Assembly: GCA_002840835.1 (NCBI GenBank)
Contig: PHCQ01000014.1
Coordinates: forward strand, 62,001 to 126,000
From: Betaproteobacteria bacterium HGW-Betaproteobacteria-16
GTDB taxonomy: Bacteria > Pseudomonadota > Gammaproteobacteria > Burkholderiales > Burkholderiaceae_C
Length of the DNA: 64,000 bases
Direction: 5' to 3'
The notes beneath the pieces were generated by a model. It saw nothing but the letters and a program-made list of their open reading frames with translations, had not been told where the DNA came from and did no database searches. Of the stretch, positions 43,531 to 52,983 are shown piece after piece. Positions within the stretch are counted from its first letter, which is position 1. Each line of letters starts with the position of its first letter. Made by a program: the position numbers and the translations under genes.

Positions 43531-46500
43531 TCAGGAAGGGGCTGACGGGCAAAGCTCCGCCTGCGCGTTGGCCAGGTGCGGCACGAGAATGGGCCCCATT
43601 GAACTCAAGATCTGCACCGGCAGTCCGGAAGTGAACCGGTACCTTGCGGCATTCGGTCCGACCACGTACGCGGTCACGGTGCCGAAATAGCGCGGACCCA
43701 GATGGAACACAAAGGTGGCCGTTCGGTTAAGCGAAAGTGCGGCGCGCCCGCGCACGACCACGCGGTTGTCGCCGGTGCCGGTCTTGCCCCCCGGCGACAG
43801 GTCTTCACCGCCGTCAGCCCGAAAGCTGCCCGCAAGGCGGCGCGCCGTGCCTCGTTCCACCACGTCAGACAAGGCTTGCTGCAGCGCCCGGGCCACCTCT
43901 GGCGCCATCACACGTTCGCCTGCCACGGAGCCCCTCGCCAGCGAGGTGGCCCAGGGCGTGCCGTTGGCAAACTGCACGCCTGTCAGGTGACGGGTCGGTA
44001 GGCGCACACCGTCGTTGAGGATGATGCCCATCAGATCGGCAAGAGCCGCCGGACGGTCACCGGAGCTGCCCAGCGCCGTGGCCAATGAGGGCACCAGGTG
44101 GCCAAACGGATAGCCCAGCCGGGTCCAACGCTGATGGATCTCCAGGAAGGCCTCCACTTCCAGCAGGGTGTAGATGCGTGTGTCCTGCGCACTCTTGACG
44201 CGGGACCGAAACAACCAGCCGTAGACCGCCTGCCGTTCGCTTTTGCTGGCGCTCAAAGCATCGCTCAAGGTGGCTGCGGGGTTCTGAAGGCGATACGCGA
44301 CCAGCCAGAGTTCCAGCGGGTGCACACCGGCCAGGTAGCCGCGGTCGGGCAGATCCAAAGTTTCGGGTGCGAAGCGACTGTAAAGACGCTCCACACGGAC
44401 GGGACCAGGGGCTTTTTCGCCGAGACGTTCGCGCAGAAAGGCGCTCAGCGCCTCCAGCGAAGCGTCCGGCTCCAGGTAACGAAACACGGCCGTCAGACGC
44501 TCGGGTGTGGGACGCAGCCCTTCGAGAAGCATCGAACGCAGTTCCGCAGCGGTGCGCGGTTCCAGTTTGCGCCAGAAACGGCGCAGAAAGGTCTGCCCCT
44601 CCCGATCGGCAAAGCGAGCAAGGTAAACCTCACGGCGCGGGTCGCTGTCGTCTTCGAGCAATCGCGCGGTGCTGCCTGGCACTTGGTACATGGTGTGGCG
44701 GACGACTTCCCGCATCAGTCGCACGAACGGCAGGTTGATGGAGGCCTGCATCGCTTCCCGCAGGGTCGGCGAGCGTGAGTTGTCGTCGGCGTTGAAATTG
44801 TTGAAGGTGTGCATGCCTCCACCGGTGAAGAAGCGCTCGCCGGGGTCGGCCGAAAACCGCCGCTCCAGCGCGGCGTGGAGCATGGCGTCGAGGCTGCTGT
44901 CTTTCGCGTGACTGAGGTGCTGCACAGCCCAGCGCGTGAGCGTGTCCTGCCCGTCAAAGGCGCTGGCCCGCAGGCTTTCCGCATCCAGGGGGGCCAGGCG
45001 GGTGTGCAGCTCAGCCACCAGTTCCAGGTAGGTGGCCAACACGCGCAGCTTGGCGGTGGAGCCCAGTTCGAGCTTGCTGCCCTCGTTGATGTCCAGCGGC
45101 TGGGCTGTGGTGTCGGTCTGCACTCGCACCAGATTGCCCTGGTCTGTGCGCTCCAACAAGGTGAAGCTGTAGCTCACCTCGCTCAGCGTGGCGGGCTGCA
45201 GCAAACGTTCGCCGATAAGGCCCTGCGAGCGCGCAAAGCCTGCATCGCTCAGGCGTCCCAGGTAGTCACTGACGGCATCCTGCAGTTCGCCATGGAGCGT
45301 GGTGTCCACGCTGGCATCCAGTCGGTCCAGGCTGTGGAGCGACGTGCCCAGCCAGGTCGCCAGGCGGCTGCGCGCCACGGCACTGCCTTTTCCGTGGTGG
45401 GTGGGCAGCAGAGGTGGATCGATAGCCATGTCGCGGAAACCGAGTCGTTGCCCCAATGCGGCGTCGCGCCAGCCGGTATCGATGATGCCTTCGGTAGCCA
45501 GCAGGCGCAGGTAGGCGTCGGTCGTGGCCTCGAGGTCATCGCGTCCCTGGGCGAGGTACCACGAGGGACGACGGTGCGCCACCAAGAGGGCCACCACCTG
45601 ACGCAGGATCTGGCCACGCTCGGTCTGGTTCTCGCCCAGGCCCTCTCCAGGCGTGAGCAGGAAACGGGCGCGGTCGAGGTCGGTACCAAACCACACCCAC
45701 AAACCATCTGCGAGCCCATGCACTTCGCCATGGCGCGGTGCGGCCGACAGCGGAACGGTATTGAGATAGTCGAGCAAAACCTGGCGCCGCACCGGCAGCG
45801 TGTCCTTGCCTCGCTGGTAGGCACGCACCGCAGCCGACACCATCTGCCGCAGCTTTTCGCGCTCGTTGTGGGTGATGCCGGCTGGCGAGTGCCGGTATTT
45901 TTCGACCTGTGTGGCCAGGGTGCTGCCACCGGGCGTGTCGACCTCGGCGTGGAGGCGGTTGCCGAGCTGTCCCAGCACAGCCCGGGTGAAACGCACCCAG
46001 TCGACAGCCGGGTTCAGATTCGGTCGCTGGGGATCAAGCAGGTCGCGGTTCTCGATGAACAACAGCGACTGCGCGACCACTGGCGGCACGCTGTCCAGCC
46101 GCTCGAACTGGCGATGGGGGTAGCGGAAGCGATGAAGCGAGTTGTAGCGGCAGTCGAACACAGTCAGCCCGGCCTGTGTCTTTTCGGCATAAGGGGCGTA
46201 CAGGCCGCGATCCAGGTACGCGAGCAGAGCCGGGTTGTGTCTCGCCTGCTCCGTGACTTCGAAGCCGCGGGTCTGGAGGCTGGCGAGGAATGCAGGAATG
46301 CGGGTGTAGCCCAGGCGTTCATCGAACGGGCCGTGTTTGGGAAACCGAATGTGCTCGCTGGGCCCAGGTGCCACCTCAAACGCCATTGGAGCGGCGTAGC
46401 GCTCCAGCGCCCAAGCCTGCCAGCGAGACGTGCGTGCTTCGTGCGACAACAGCAAGACAGCCAGCATGGCCACCAACAGCACGGTGCCCCAGACCAACAA

Positions 46501-46590
46501 CCACAGGCGTGAGCGCCTGCGTCGACCGAGCTCGACCGAGTGTTCGCTGAAGGCCGTTTGGCCGCTCTCCCGGAAAGGCGTCTCGCTCAT
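43531..46590 (-). CDS. Atypical long class A penicillin-binding protein (transglycosylase plus transpeptidase)
   Basis: An inner-membrane-anchored periplasmic protein of 1019 residues with one helix (LWLLVWGTVLLVAMLAVLLL). It has a diverged GT51 domain with the first catalytic Glu kept (FIENRDLLDPQRPNLNPAVD) and a degenerate second motif GGSTLATQVEKYRHSP. In the third motif (NEREKLRQMVSAAV) the usual glutamate appears as Gln. A transpeptidase domain follows with SxxK (LGSTAKLRV), SxN (QASINLP) and KTG (GGKTGTGDN), all intact. About 250 extra residues lie between SxN and KTG. The start at 46590 (MSETPFRES) is preferred to 46659. It is divergent from a canonical PBP1A, so the two may serve different wall-synthesis tasks. 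Confidence 0.82.
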   Translation of the reverse strand: MSETPFRESGQTAFSEHSVELGRRRRSRLWLLVWGTVLLVAMLAVLLLSHEARTSRWQAWALERYAAPMAFEVAPGPSEHIRFPKHGPFDERLGYTRIPAFLASLQTRGFEVTEQARHNPALLAYLDRGLYAPYAEKTQAGLTVFDCRYNSLHRFRYPHRQFERLDSVPPVVAQSLLFIENRDLLDPQRPNLNPAVDWVRFTRAVLGQLGNRLHAEVDTPGGSTLATQVEKYRHSPAGITHNEREKLRQMVSAAVRAYQRGKDTLPVRRQVLLDYLNTVPLSAAPRHGEVHGLADGLWVWFGTDLDRARFLLTPGEGLGENQTERGQILRQVVALLVAHRRPSWYLAQGRDDLEATTDAYLRLLATEGIIDTGWRDAALGQRLGFRDMAIDPPLLPTHHGKGSAVARSRLATWLGTSLHSLDRLDASVDTTLHGELQDAVSDYLGRLSDAGFARSQGLIGERLLQPATLSEVSYSFTLLERTDQGNLVRVQTDTTAQPLDINEGSKLELGSTAKLRVLATYLELVAELHTRLAPLDAESLRASAFDGQDTLTRWAVQHLSHAKDSSLDAMLHAALERRFSADPGERFFTGGGMHTFNNFNADDNSRSPTLREAMQASINLPFVRLMREVVRHTMYQVPGSTARLLEDDSDPRREVYLARFADREGQTFLRRFWRKLEPRTAAELRSMLLEGLRPTPERLTAVFRYLEPDASLEALSAFLRERLGEKAPGPVRVERLYSRFAPETLDLPDRGYLAGVHPLELWLVAYRLQNPAATLSDALSASKSERQAVYGWLFRSRVKSAQDTRIYTLLEVEAFLEIHQRWTRLGYPFGHLVPSLATALGSSGDRPAALADLMGIILNDGVRLPTRHLTGVQFANGTPWATSLARGSVAGERVMAPEVARALQQALSDVVERGTARRLAGSFRADGGEDLSPGGKTGTGDNRVVVRGRAALSLNRTATFVFHLGPRYFGTVTAYVVGPNAARYRFTSGLPVQILSSMGPILVPHLANAQAELCPSAPS

Positions 46591-46723
46591 GAAGGCTCTG
46601 TCTGCAGTATGAGCGCCATTGTGTGCTGACAGGCCAACAATCCGTGTGTCGAAAAACACGACTGCACACTCAGTTACTTACTTCGCAATGGCAGGGTGAC
46701 CCAGCGCCGGATAATCCCTCTCC

Positions 46724-49036
46724 ATGCTTATGCGTCTATCGTGCCGCCTGTTGCTCAGCCTGGCGCTCGCCATTCCTGCCCCACTGCTGTTGGTCACGTC
46801 AGCAGCACAAGCGTCCACGTTCGATTTGCCTCCGCTGGATCGCATCGTCAGCTACGCGCCGAAGCTCCCCTTGCAGGTGTTCACCGCCGACGGTGTGGAG
46901 ATTGCCCAGTTCGGCACCGAGCGGCGGGTGTATGTGCCCTTGGCGCAAACGCCGCAACGACTGAAAGATGCCGTGCTCGCCGTGGAGGATTCGCGCTTCT
47001 ATGAGCATTCCGGCATCGATCCGAAAGGCATGGCCCGCGCGGCCGTGGCCCTGCTCACTGGCGGCAGAAAGCAAGGCGCGTCCACCATCACGCAACAACT
47101 GGTGCGCACCATGCTGCTCACGCGCGAGCTGTCGGCCGAACGCAAGGCCAAGGAGATCCTGCTGGCACTGCGGCTGGAGCAGGCGATCTCCAAAGACCGC
47201 ATCCTGGAGATCTACCTCAACGAGATCTTCCTCGGTCAACGTGCCTACGGGTTCGCCGCCGCTGCGCAGGCCTACTTCGGCAAGTCCCTGGACAAGCTCA
47301 CGCTGGCTGAAACCGCCATGCTGGCCGGGCTGCCGCAGAACCCCTATTACGCAAACCCGGTCGCCAATCTCGAACGTGCCGTGAAACGCCAGCGCGTGGT
47401 GCTGGAACGCATGCGGGCGGTGGGCGTCATCGACGACAAGCAACTGGCCGCCGCGAAGGCCGAAAAGCTGCAGCTGCGCACCAGAGGCCCGCGCAGCGTG
47501 AACGCCGCCCACGTGGCCGAGATGGCCAGGCGGGCGGTGGTGGAGCGATTCGGCACCGAGGCGTACTCCACCGGACTCAAGGTCACCACGTCGTTGAAAT
47601 CAGCGGATCAGCGTGCCGCCCACGAAGCGCTGCAACGCGGTGTGCTCGCCCACGATCGCCGGGGCGCATGGCGCGGCCCCGAAGCGATGGAAGCGATCTC
47701 GGGCAATGGAGTGGAACTGGAGCGTGCCGCAGCAGAGGCCCTGAAAGACCATCGCGACGACGAAATACTCCGGGTGGGCATCGTGCTCGCTGCTTCAGCC
47801 AAGGAGGTGCGGGTTCAACTGGCCAGCGGGGAGCAGGTCCGTCTCCAGGGCGAAGGCCTGCGTTGGGCACAGCCTGGGCTGGCTGCCAAGGCCAAAGCCT
47901 CTCTGAAGCTGGCGCGGGGCTCGGTGATCCGGGTCGTGAAGATGGGTAAGAACTGGTCCATTTCGCAATGGCCGGAAGTGGAGGCTGCCCTGGTGGCGAT
48001 GGATGCGAAAACGGGCCGGGTCCGCGCCCTGGTAGGCGGCTTCGACTTTTCCCGCCAGCCCTTCAACCACGTCACCCAAGGCTGGCGCCAGCCTGGCTCT
48101 GCATTCAAACCCCTGCTCTACTCCGCAGCGCTGGAAGAACGTGTGATGCCCGGCACCCTGATCGATGACCTGCCCTACACAGCCCCGAATGGCTGGAGTC
48201 CGGGCAACAGCAACGGTGAATTCGCAGGCCCCATCACGCTGCGCACGGCGCTGGCCAGGTCGAGCAACCTGGCCAGCGTGCGTGTGTTGCAACACACGGG
48301 CACGCAACGGGCACGCGACTGGACCAGCCGTTTCGGCATGGACCCGGAGCGCCACCCCAAGGACCTCACCCTGGCACTGGGCACGGGCAGCACCACGCCG
48401 ATGCAGATGGCACAGGCCTACGCCACGCTGGCCAACGGTGGCTGGCGCGTGGAGCCGGTCGTGGTGGAGAAAATCACCGATGCACACGGCAAGGTGCTGT
48501 TCGAGGCGCCTGCGCCCGCTGCCCACACCGAGGACAACCGAGTCATCCCGGCCCGCAATGCGTACGTGACCAACAGCCTGCTCAACGAAGTGGTCCGCAC
48601 CGGCACAGCTGCCCGCGCGCAGGCCTTGCTCAAACGCAGCGACATCTATGGCAAGACAGGCACGACCAACGACGTGCACGACGCGTGGTTTGCCGGTCAC
48701 CATCCATCGCTGGCCACCGTCGTCTGGATGGGCCACGACCAACCGCGCAGCCTGGGCAACAGCGAGTCGGGCGGCCGCATGGCGCTGCCCATCTGGATCG
48801 ACTACATGGCGGCTGCACTCAAGGACGTGCCAAACAAGCCACTGGGGCCGCCGCCTGCCGGCCTCGTGCGCGAAGACGACGACTGGCTCTACAGCGAGTG
48901 GCGCGAAGGCGGCTGGGTGGCACACATCTCGGATCCCGACAACGTGCAGTACGCACCACCTCCCGGTATCTTCTGGAACCTTCGCAGCCTTTTCAGCGAC
49001 GTGCCGAGCATGTTCCCCTTCGATTCGAGACCCTGA
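46724..49036 (+). CDS. Class A penicillin-binding protein 1A-like bifunctional peptidoglycan synthase
   Basis: Polymerises and cross-links peptidoglycan; 770 residues. It starts with a signal-type hydrophobic segment (LLLSLALAIPAPLLLVTSAA). The GT51 motifs are canonical: EDSRFYEHSGIDPKG, GASTITQQLVRTML, RKAKEILLALRLE, ILEIYLNEIFLGQRAYG. The transpeptidase has SxxK (QPGSAFKPL), SxN (RSSNLA) and KTG (YGKTGTTND). Either of two ATGs (46724 or 46730) may be used. It is shorter than Escherichia coli PBP1A because the outer inserted domain is reduced. A very strong terminator follows. Confidence 0.93.
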   Translation: MLMRLSCRLLLSLALAIPAPLLLVTSAAQASTFDLPPLDRIVSYAPKLPLQVFTADGVEIAQFGTERRVYVPLAQTPQRLKDAVLAVEDSRFYEHSGIDPKGMARAAVALLTGGRKQGASTITQQLVRTMLLTRELSAERKAKEILLALRLEQAISKDRILEIYLNEIFLGQRAYGFAAAAQAYFGKSLDKLTLAETAMLAGLPQNPYYANPVANLERAVKRQRVVLERMRAVGVIDDKQLAAAKAEKLQLRTRGPRSVNAAHVAEMARRAVVERFGTEAYSTGLKVTTSLKSADQRAAHEALQRGVLAHDRRGAWRGPEAMEAISGNGVELERAAAEALKDHRDDEILRVGIVLAASAKEVRVQLASGEQVRLQGEGLRWAQPGLAAKAKASLKLARGSVIRVVKMGKNWSISQWPEVEAALVAMDAKTGRVRALVGGFDFSRQPFNHVTQGWRQPGSAFKPLLYSAALEERVMPGTLIDDLPYTAPNGWSPGNSNGEFAGPITLRTALARSSNLASVRVLQHTGTQRARDWTSRFGMDPERHPKDLTLALGTGSTTPMQMAQAYATLANGGWRVEPVVVEKITDAHGKVLFEAPAPAAHTEDNRVIPARNAYVTNSLLNEVVRTGTAARAQALLKRSDIYGKTGTTNDVHDAWFAGHHPSLATVVWMGHDQPRSLGNSESGGRMALPIWIDYMAAALKDVPNKPLGPPPAGLVREDDDWLYSEWREGGWVAHISDPDNVQYAPPPGIFWNLRSLFSDVPSMFPFDSRP

Positions 49037-49070
49037 CTGGCGCCACCGCTTCAGCCCGACGAGGGCAAAG

Positions 49071-49096
49071 AAAAAACCGGCCAAGGCCGGTTTTTT
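49071..49096. terminator. Two-way Rho-independent terminator
   Basis: A perfect 12-bp inverted repeat AAAAAACCGGCC / GGCCGGTTTTTT with a 2-base spacer lies between the convergent PBP and nitronate monooxygenase genes. Confidence 0.93.
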
Positions 49097-49117
49097 CGCA
49101 GGAGACTGACGCAACCG

Positions 49118-50098
49118 TCACTGGGCGCAGATCCGCGCCCTGGCCTCTGTATACTCCTTCTTGAATCTGGCAACAAGGTCCGCCGCCGGTACCACTTCAC
49201 GGATGGCGCCGATGCCTTGCCCACATCCCCAGATGTCTTTCCAGGCCTTGGCGGCGTTGGCGCCTTCACCGGTGCCGAAGTTCATCTTGCTCGGGTCGCT
49301 CTGCGGCAGGTTGTCCGGGTCCATGCCGGCGTTCTGGATGCTGCCCTTGAGGTAGTTGCCATGGATGCCGGTGTAGAAATTGCTGTAGACGATGTCGTCC
49401 GAGTTCGACTTCGTGATCATCTCCTTGTAGCCTTCCACCGCGCGCGCCTCTTCGGTGGCAATGAAGGCCGATCCGATGTAGGCGAAGTCGGCGCCCATGG
49501 CCTGTGCCGCCAGAATGGCGCCACCCGAAGCAATGGAACCCGACAAAGCCACCGGACCACCAAACCATTCGCGGATCTCCTGGATCATCGCGAACGGGCT
49601 CTTCACACTCGCGTGGCCTCCGGCGCCTGCCGCCACCGGGATCAGGCCATCAGCGCCCTTCTCGATCGCCTTGTGCGCAAACACGTTGTTGATCACGTCG
49701 TGCAACACCACGCCGCCCCAGCTGTGCACACCCTGGTTCACGTCCTCACGTGCACCCAGGCTGGTGATGATGATCGGCACCTTGTATTTCGCACACAGGG
49801 CCATGTCGTGTTCCAGACGGTCGTTGCTCTTGTGCACGATCTGGTTGATGGCGAACGGCGCAGCCTTGTTGTCCGGATTGGCCGCATCGTGGGCGGCCAG
49901 TGCCTCGGTGATCTCGGCCAGCCACTCGTCCAGCTGGGACGCCGGGCGCGCGTTCAGCGCCGGCATGGAACCCACCACGCCGGCCTTGCACTGGGCAATG
50001 ACGAGCTTGGGATTGCTGATGATGAACAGGGGCGAACCGATCACCGGGAACTTGATGTTCTTGAGAACCGGGGGCAGGCTGCGGGCGGGTGCTGTCAT
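49118..50098 (-). CDS. Nitronate monooxygenase (2-nitropropane dioxygenase family)
   Basis: An FMN enzyme with a TIM barrel, 326 residues. Landmarks are FPVIGSPLFIISNPKLVIAQ at the N-terminus, then INQIVHKSNDR, DGLIPVAAGAGGHASVKSPF (catalytic His and glycine-rich phosphate site), ALSGSIASGGAILAAQAMGA and YIGSAFIATEEARA. It oxidises toxic alkyl nitronates such as propionate 3-nitronate. It is 26 bp after the acyl-CoA dehydrogenase and probably cotranscribed with it. Some relatives act in fatty-acid degradation contexts, which would fit the neighbours. Confidence 0.9.
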   Translation of the reverse strand: MTAPARSLPPVLKNIKFPVIGSPLFIISNPKLVIAQCKAGVVGSMPALNARPASQLDEWLAEITEALAAHDAANPDNKAAPFAINQIVHKSNDRLEHDMALCAKYKVPIIITSLGAREDVNQGVHSWGGVVLHDVINNVFAHKAIEKGADGLIPVAAGAGGHASVKSPFAMIQEIREWFGGPVALSGSIASGGAILAAQAMGADFAYIGSAFIATEEARAVEGYKEMITKSNSDDIVYSNFYTGIHGNYLKGSIQNAGMDPDNLPQSDPSKMNFGTGEGANAAKAWKDIWGCGQGIGAIREVVPAADLVARFKKEYTEARARICAQ

Positions 50099-50124
50099 GT
50101 AGTCTCCGTCAGATTGGGTGTAGG

Positions 50125-51915
50125 TCAGAACGATTCAATGGCCAATGCAGTGACTGCGTCTGCGCCGTCGACGATCGCATCGCGCGTGCCCGGGACGCGA
50201 CTGAGGATGTGGTCGGCATAGAAGCGCGCAGTGGTGATCTTGGCCTGCATGAAGGCCACATCCTGTCCCTTGGCAGACAGTTCTTCGGCCACCAGCAGCG
50301 AGCGAGCCAGCTGCCAGCCCGCCATCAGGTTGCCTGCCAGCATCAGGTAGGGCACGCTGCCAGCGAACGCCGCGTTGGGGTTCGATCGCGCGTTGGCGGC
50401 AATGAAGTCCACCACGTCCACAAACGCCTCGCGTGCGGCTTTCAGGCGCAGATGCACGGCCTTGGCGTTGGCGCTGTCCTGCTTCGCCAGTTCAGCCTCG
50501 GTCTTCTCGATCTGCGCAGCAATGGCCTTGGCGCCGGTGCCGCCATCGCGGGCGGTTTTGCGACCCACCAGGTCGTTGGCCTGAATGGCCGTGGTGCCTT
50601 CGTAGATGGTCAGGATCTTGGCGTCGCGGTAGTACTGTGCCGCGCCGGTCTCCTCGATGAAGCCCATGCCGCCGTGCACCTGCACGCCCAGGCTGGTGAC
50701 TTCCAGGCTCATCTCGGTGCTGTAGCCCTTGACCAGTGGCACCAGGAATTCGTAGAACGCAGCGTTCTGCTTGCGCACCTCGGCGTCCGGATGGTGGTGC
50801 GCGGCATCGTAGGCCGCGGCCGCCACGGAAGCCATGGCGCGACAACCTTCGGTGGAGGCGCGCATGGTCATGAGCATGCGCTTCACATCCGGGTGGTGGA
50901 TGATGGGTGCGGCTGCGCTCATCGAACCGTCCACCGGGCGGCTTTGCACGCGGTCTTTTGCGTAGCCCACGGCCTTCTGGTAGGCACGTTCTGCAATCGC
51001 AATGCCTTGCACGCCCACCGCGTAGCGCGCGGCGTTCATCATGATGAACATGTACTCCAGGCCGCGATTCTCCTGGCCCACGAGGTAGGCAGTAGCACCG
51101 CCATGATCACCGTACTGCAGCACGGCAGTGGGGCTGGCCTTGATGCCCATCTTGTGTTCGATGCTCACGCAGTGCACGTCGTTGCGATCGCCCAGCGTTC
51201 CATCCTTGTTCACCATGAACTTTGGCACCACGAACAGGCTGATGCCCTTCACCCCCTCGGGCGCGCCCGTCACGCGGGCGAGCACCAGATGCACGATGTT
51301 TTCGGCCATGTCGTGCTCACCGTAGGTGATGAAGATCTTGGTGCCAAACACCTTGTAGCTGCCGTCGGGCTGTGGCTCGGCACGGCTGCGCACCGCTGCC
51401 AGATCGCTGCCGGCCTGAGGCTCGGTGAGGTTCATGGTGCCGGTCCACTGCCCGCTCACCAGCTTCTCCAGGTAGATGGCCTTGAGTTCATCGCTGCCCG
51501 CAGTGATCAGCGCTTCGATTGCACCATCGGTCAACAGCGGGCAGAGCGCGAAGCTCATGTTGGCGCTGTTGAGAATTTCGCCGCAGGCCGCACCGATGGT
51601 CTTGGGCAGGCCCTGACCACCAAAGTCAACCGGGTGCTGCAAACCTTGCCAGCCACCCTCGGCATATTGCCTGAAGGCATCCTTGAAGCCGGGGGTGGTG
51701 GTGACCACACCGTCCTTGAAAGACGATGGGTTTTTGTCGCCCTCCCAGTTCAGCGGCGCAATCACCCCTTCGTTCAACTTGGCGCACTCCTCCAGGACGG
51801 CTTGCGCGGTCTCCAGGCCGGCATCTTCGAAGCCTGGCATCTGCGACACCTGGTCGATGCGTGCGAGGTGCTCGATGTCGAACAACATGTCTTTCAGCGG
51901 GGCGGTGTAACTCAT
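50125..51915 (-). CDS. Long-form acyl-CoA dehydrogenase (FadE/DmdC-like with C-terminal extension)
   Basis: A 596-residue FAD enzyme for alpha-beta oxidation of acyl-CoA. It has the N-terminal helical cap (YTAPLKDMLFDIEHL), the FAD segment MNLTEPQAGSDLAAVRSRAE and VFGTKIFITYGEHD, and the C-terminal helical domain with LGVQVHGGMGFIEETGAAQY and ILTIYEGTTAIQANDLVGRK. The extra C-terminal ~130 residues are the domain found in DmdC and similar bacterial enzymes. The substrate (medium or long acyl, or methylmercaptopropionyl-CoA) is not deducible. Electrons would pass to the ETF encoded just upstream. Confidence 0.92.
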   Translation of the reverse strand: MSYTAPLKDMLFDIEHLARIDQVSQMPGFEDAGLETAQAVLEECAKLNEGVIAPLNWEGDKNPSSFKDGVVTTTPGFKDAFRQYAEGGWQGLQHPVDFGGQGLPKTIGAACGEILNSANMSFALCPLLTDGAIEALITAGSDELKAIYLEKLVSGQWTGTMNLTEPQAGSDLAAVRSRAEPQPDGSYKVFGTKIFITYGEHDMAENIVHLVLARVTGAPEGVKGISLFVVPKFMVNKDGTLGDRNDVHCVSIEHKMGIKASPTAVLQYGDHGGATAYLVGQENRGLEYMFIMMNAARYAVGVQGIAIAERAYQKAVGYAKDRVQSRPVDGSMSAAAPIIHHPDVKRMLMTMRASTEGCRAMASVAAAAYDAAHHHPDAEVRKQNAAFYEFLVPLVKGYSTEMSLEVTSLGVQVHGGMGFIEETGAAQYYRDAKILTIYEGTTAIQANDLVGRKTARDGGTGAKAIAAQIEKTEAELAKQDSANAKAVHLRLKAAREAFVDVVDFIAANARSNPNAAFAGSVPYLMLAGNLMAGWQLARSLLVAEELSAKGQDVAFMQAKITTARFYADHILSRVPGTRDAIVDGADAVTALAIESF

Positions 51916-51948
51916 TCTCTTGTCTCCACGGGATTCAGCGATGCAGAT

Positions 51949-51982
51949 ACAACAAGGGCATCGCGAACGATGCCCTTGTTGT
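51949..51982. terminator. Long perfect hairpin between etfA and the acyl-CoA dehydrogenase gene
   Basis: Perfect 15-bp arms ACAACAAGGGCATCG and CGATGCCCTTGTTGT with a 4-base loop. In the direction of transcription the stem ends in TTGTTGT rather than a clean T-run. It is therefore either a leaky terminator that sets the ratio of ETF to dehydrogenase or an RNA-processing/stability element. Confidence 0.65.
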
Positions 51983-51993
51983 GTTCAGAGGGC

Positions 51994-52926
51994 TCAGAGC
52001 GCCTTGATCAGCTCAGGCACGGCCTCGAAAAGGTCGGCCTCCAGGCCGTAGTCGGCCACGGAGAAGATGGGTGCCTCGGGATCCTTGTTGATCGCCACGA
52101 TGACCTTGCTGTCCTTCATGCCAGCCAGGTGCTGAATGGCTCCGGAAATGCCGGCAGCGATGTAGAGCTGCGGCGCCACGATCTTGCCGGTCTGGCCCAC
52201 TTGCCAATCGTTGGGCGCGTAGCCGGCGTCCACCGCAGCGCGGCTGGCGCCCAGTGCGGCACCCAGCTTGTCGGCCAGAGGCGTCATCACGTCGTTGAAC
52301 TTCTCGGCGCTGCCCAGAGCGCGACCACCGGAGACGATGATCTTGGCTGCGGTGAGTTCAGGGCGGTCGCTTTTGGCGATCTCACTGCCCATGAAGGTGC
52401 TCTTGCCGCTGTCAGGCTGGGCTGCCGCCGTTTCAACGGTGGCGCTGCCACCGGTGGCTGCGGCCGGATCAAAGCCTGTGGTACGAACGGTGATCACCTT
52501 GGTGGCGTCCGCGCTCTGCACCGTGGCCACCGCGTTGCCTGCGTAGATCGGGCGCTCGAACGTATCGGGGCTTTCCACCTTGGTGATGTCGCTGATCTGG
52601 CCCACGTCGAGCTTGGCGGCCACGCGCGGGGCGATGTTCTTGCCGCTGGCGGTGGCAGGGAACACGAGGTGCGAATAGCTGGATGCGATGTTCAATACCT
52701 CGGCCGCCATGTTTTCGGCGAGGCCGTGGGCCAGGTACTCGGCGTCCGCATGGATCACCTTGCTCACACCCGCGATCTGGGCAGCAGCGGCAGCGGCGGC
52801 GCCCGCATTGTGGCCGGCGATGAGCACATGCACATCACCACCCATCTGGGCGGCGGCTGCGACGGTGTTGAGCGTGGCCCCTTTGACAGTGGCGTTGTCG
52901 TGTTCGGCAATGACGAGTGCAGTCAT
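51994..52926 (-). CDS. etfA: Electron transfer flavoprotein alpha subunit
   Basis: A 310-residue FAD-binding subunit of ETF, which carries electrons from acyl-CoA dehydrogenases to ETF:quinone oxidoreductase. The N-terminal part is MTALVIAEHDNATVKGATLN. The conserved C-terminal FAD domain reads IIVSGGRALGSAEKF, GQTGKIVAPQLYIAAGISGA and IQHLAGMKDSKVIVAINKDP, then EAPIFSVADYGLEADLFEAV. It follows etfB after 148 bp, a gap that contains a dispersed repeat. Confidence 0.96.
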   Translation of the reverse strand: MTALVIAEHDNATVKGATLNTVAAAAQMGGDVHVLIAGHNAGAAAAAAAQIAGVSKVIHADAEYLAHGLAENMAAEVLNIASSYSHLVFPATASGKNIAPRVAAKLDVGQISDITKVESPDTFERPIYAGNAVATVQSADATKVITVRTTGFDPAAATGGSATVETAAAQPDSGKSTFMGSEIAKSDRPELTAAKIIVSGGRALGSAEKFNDVMTPLADKLGAALGASRAAVDAGYAPNDWQVGQTGKIVAPQLYIAAGISGAIQHLAGMKDSKVIVAINKDPEAPIFSVADYGLEADLFEAVPELIKAL

Positions 52927-52983
52927 GACTTGAATTCCTTAAAAGCAGATTCGATTCGAATGAAGTGTCCGGTTCCAGGTGCC

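Noticed and set aside
44809-46512. A 567-codon open frame on the + strand over the atypical PBP
   Set aside because: Antisense shadow; low-complexity Gln/His-rich translation.
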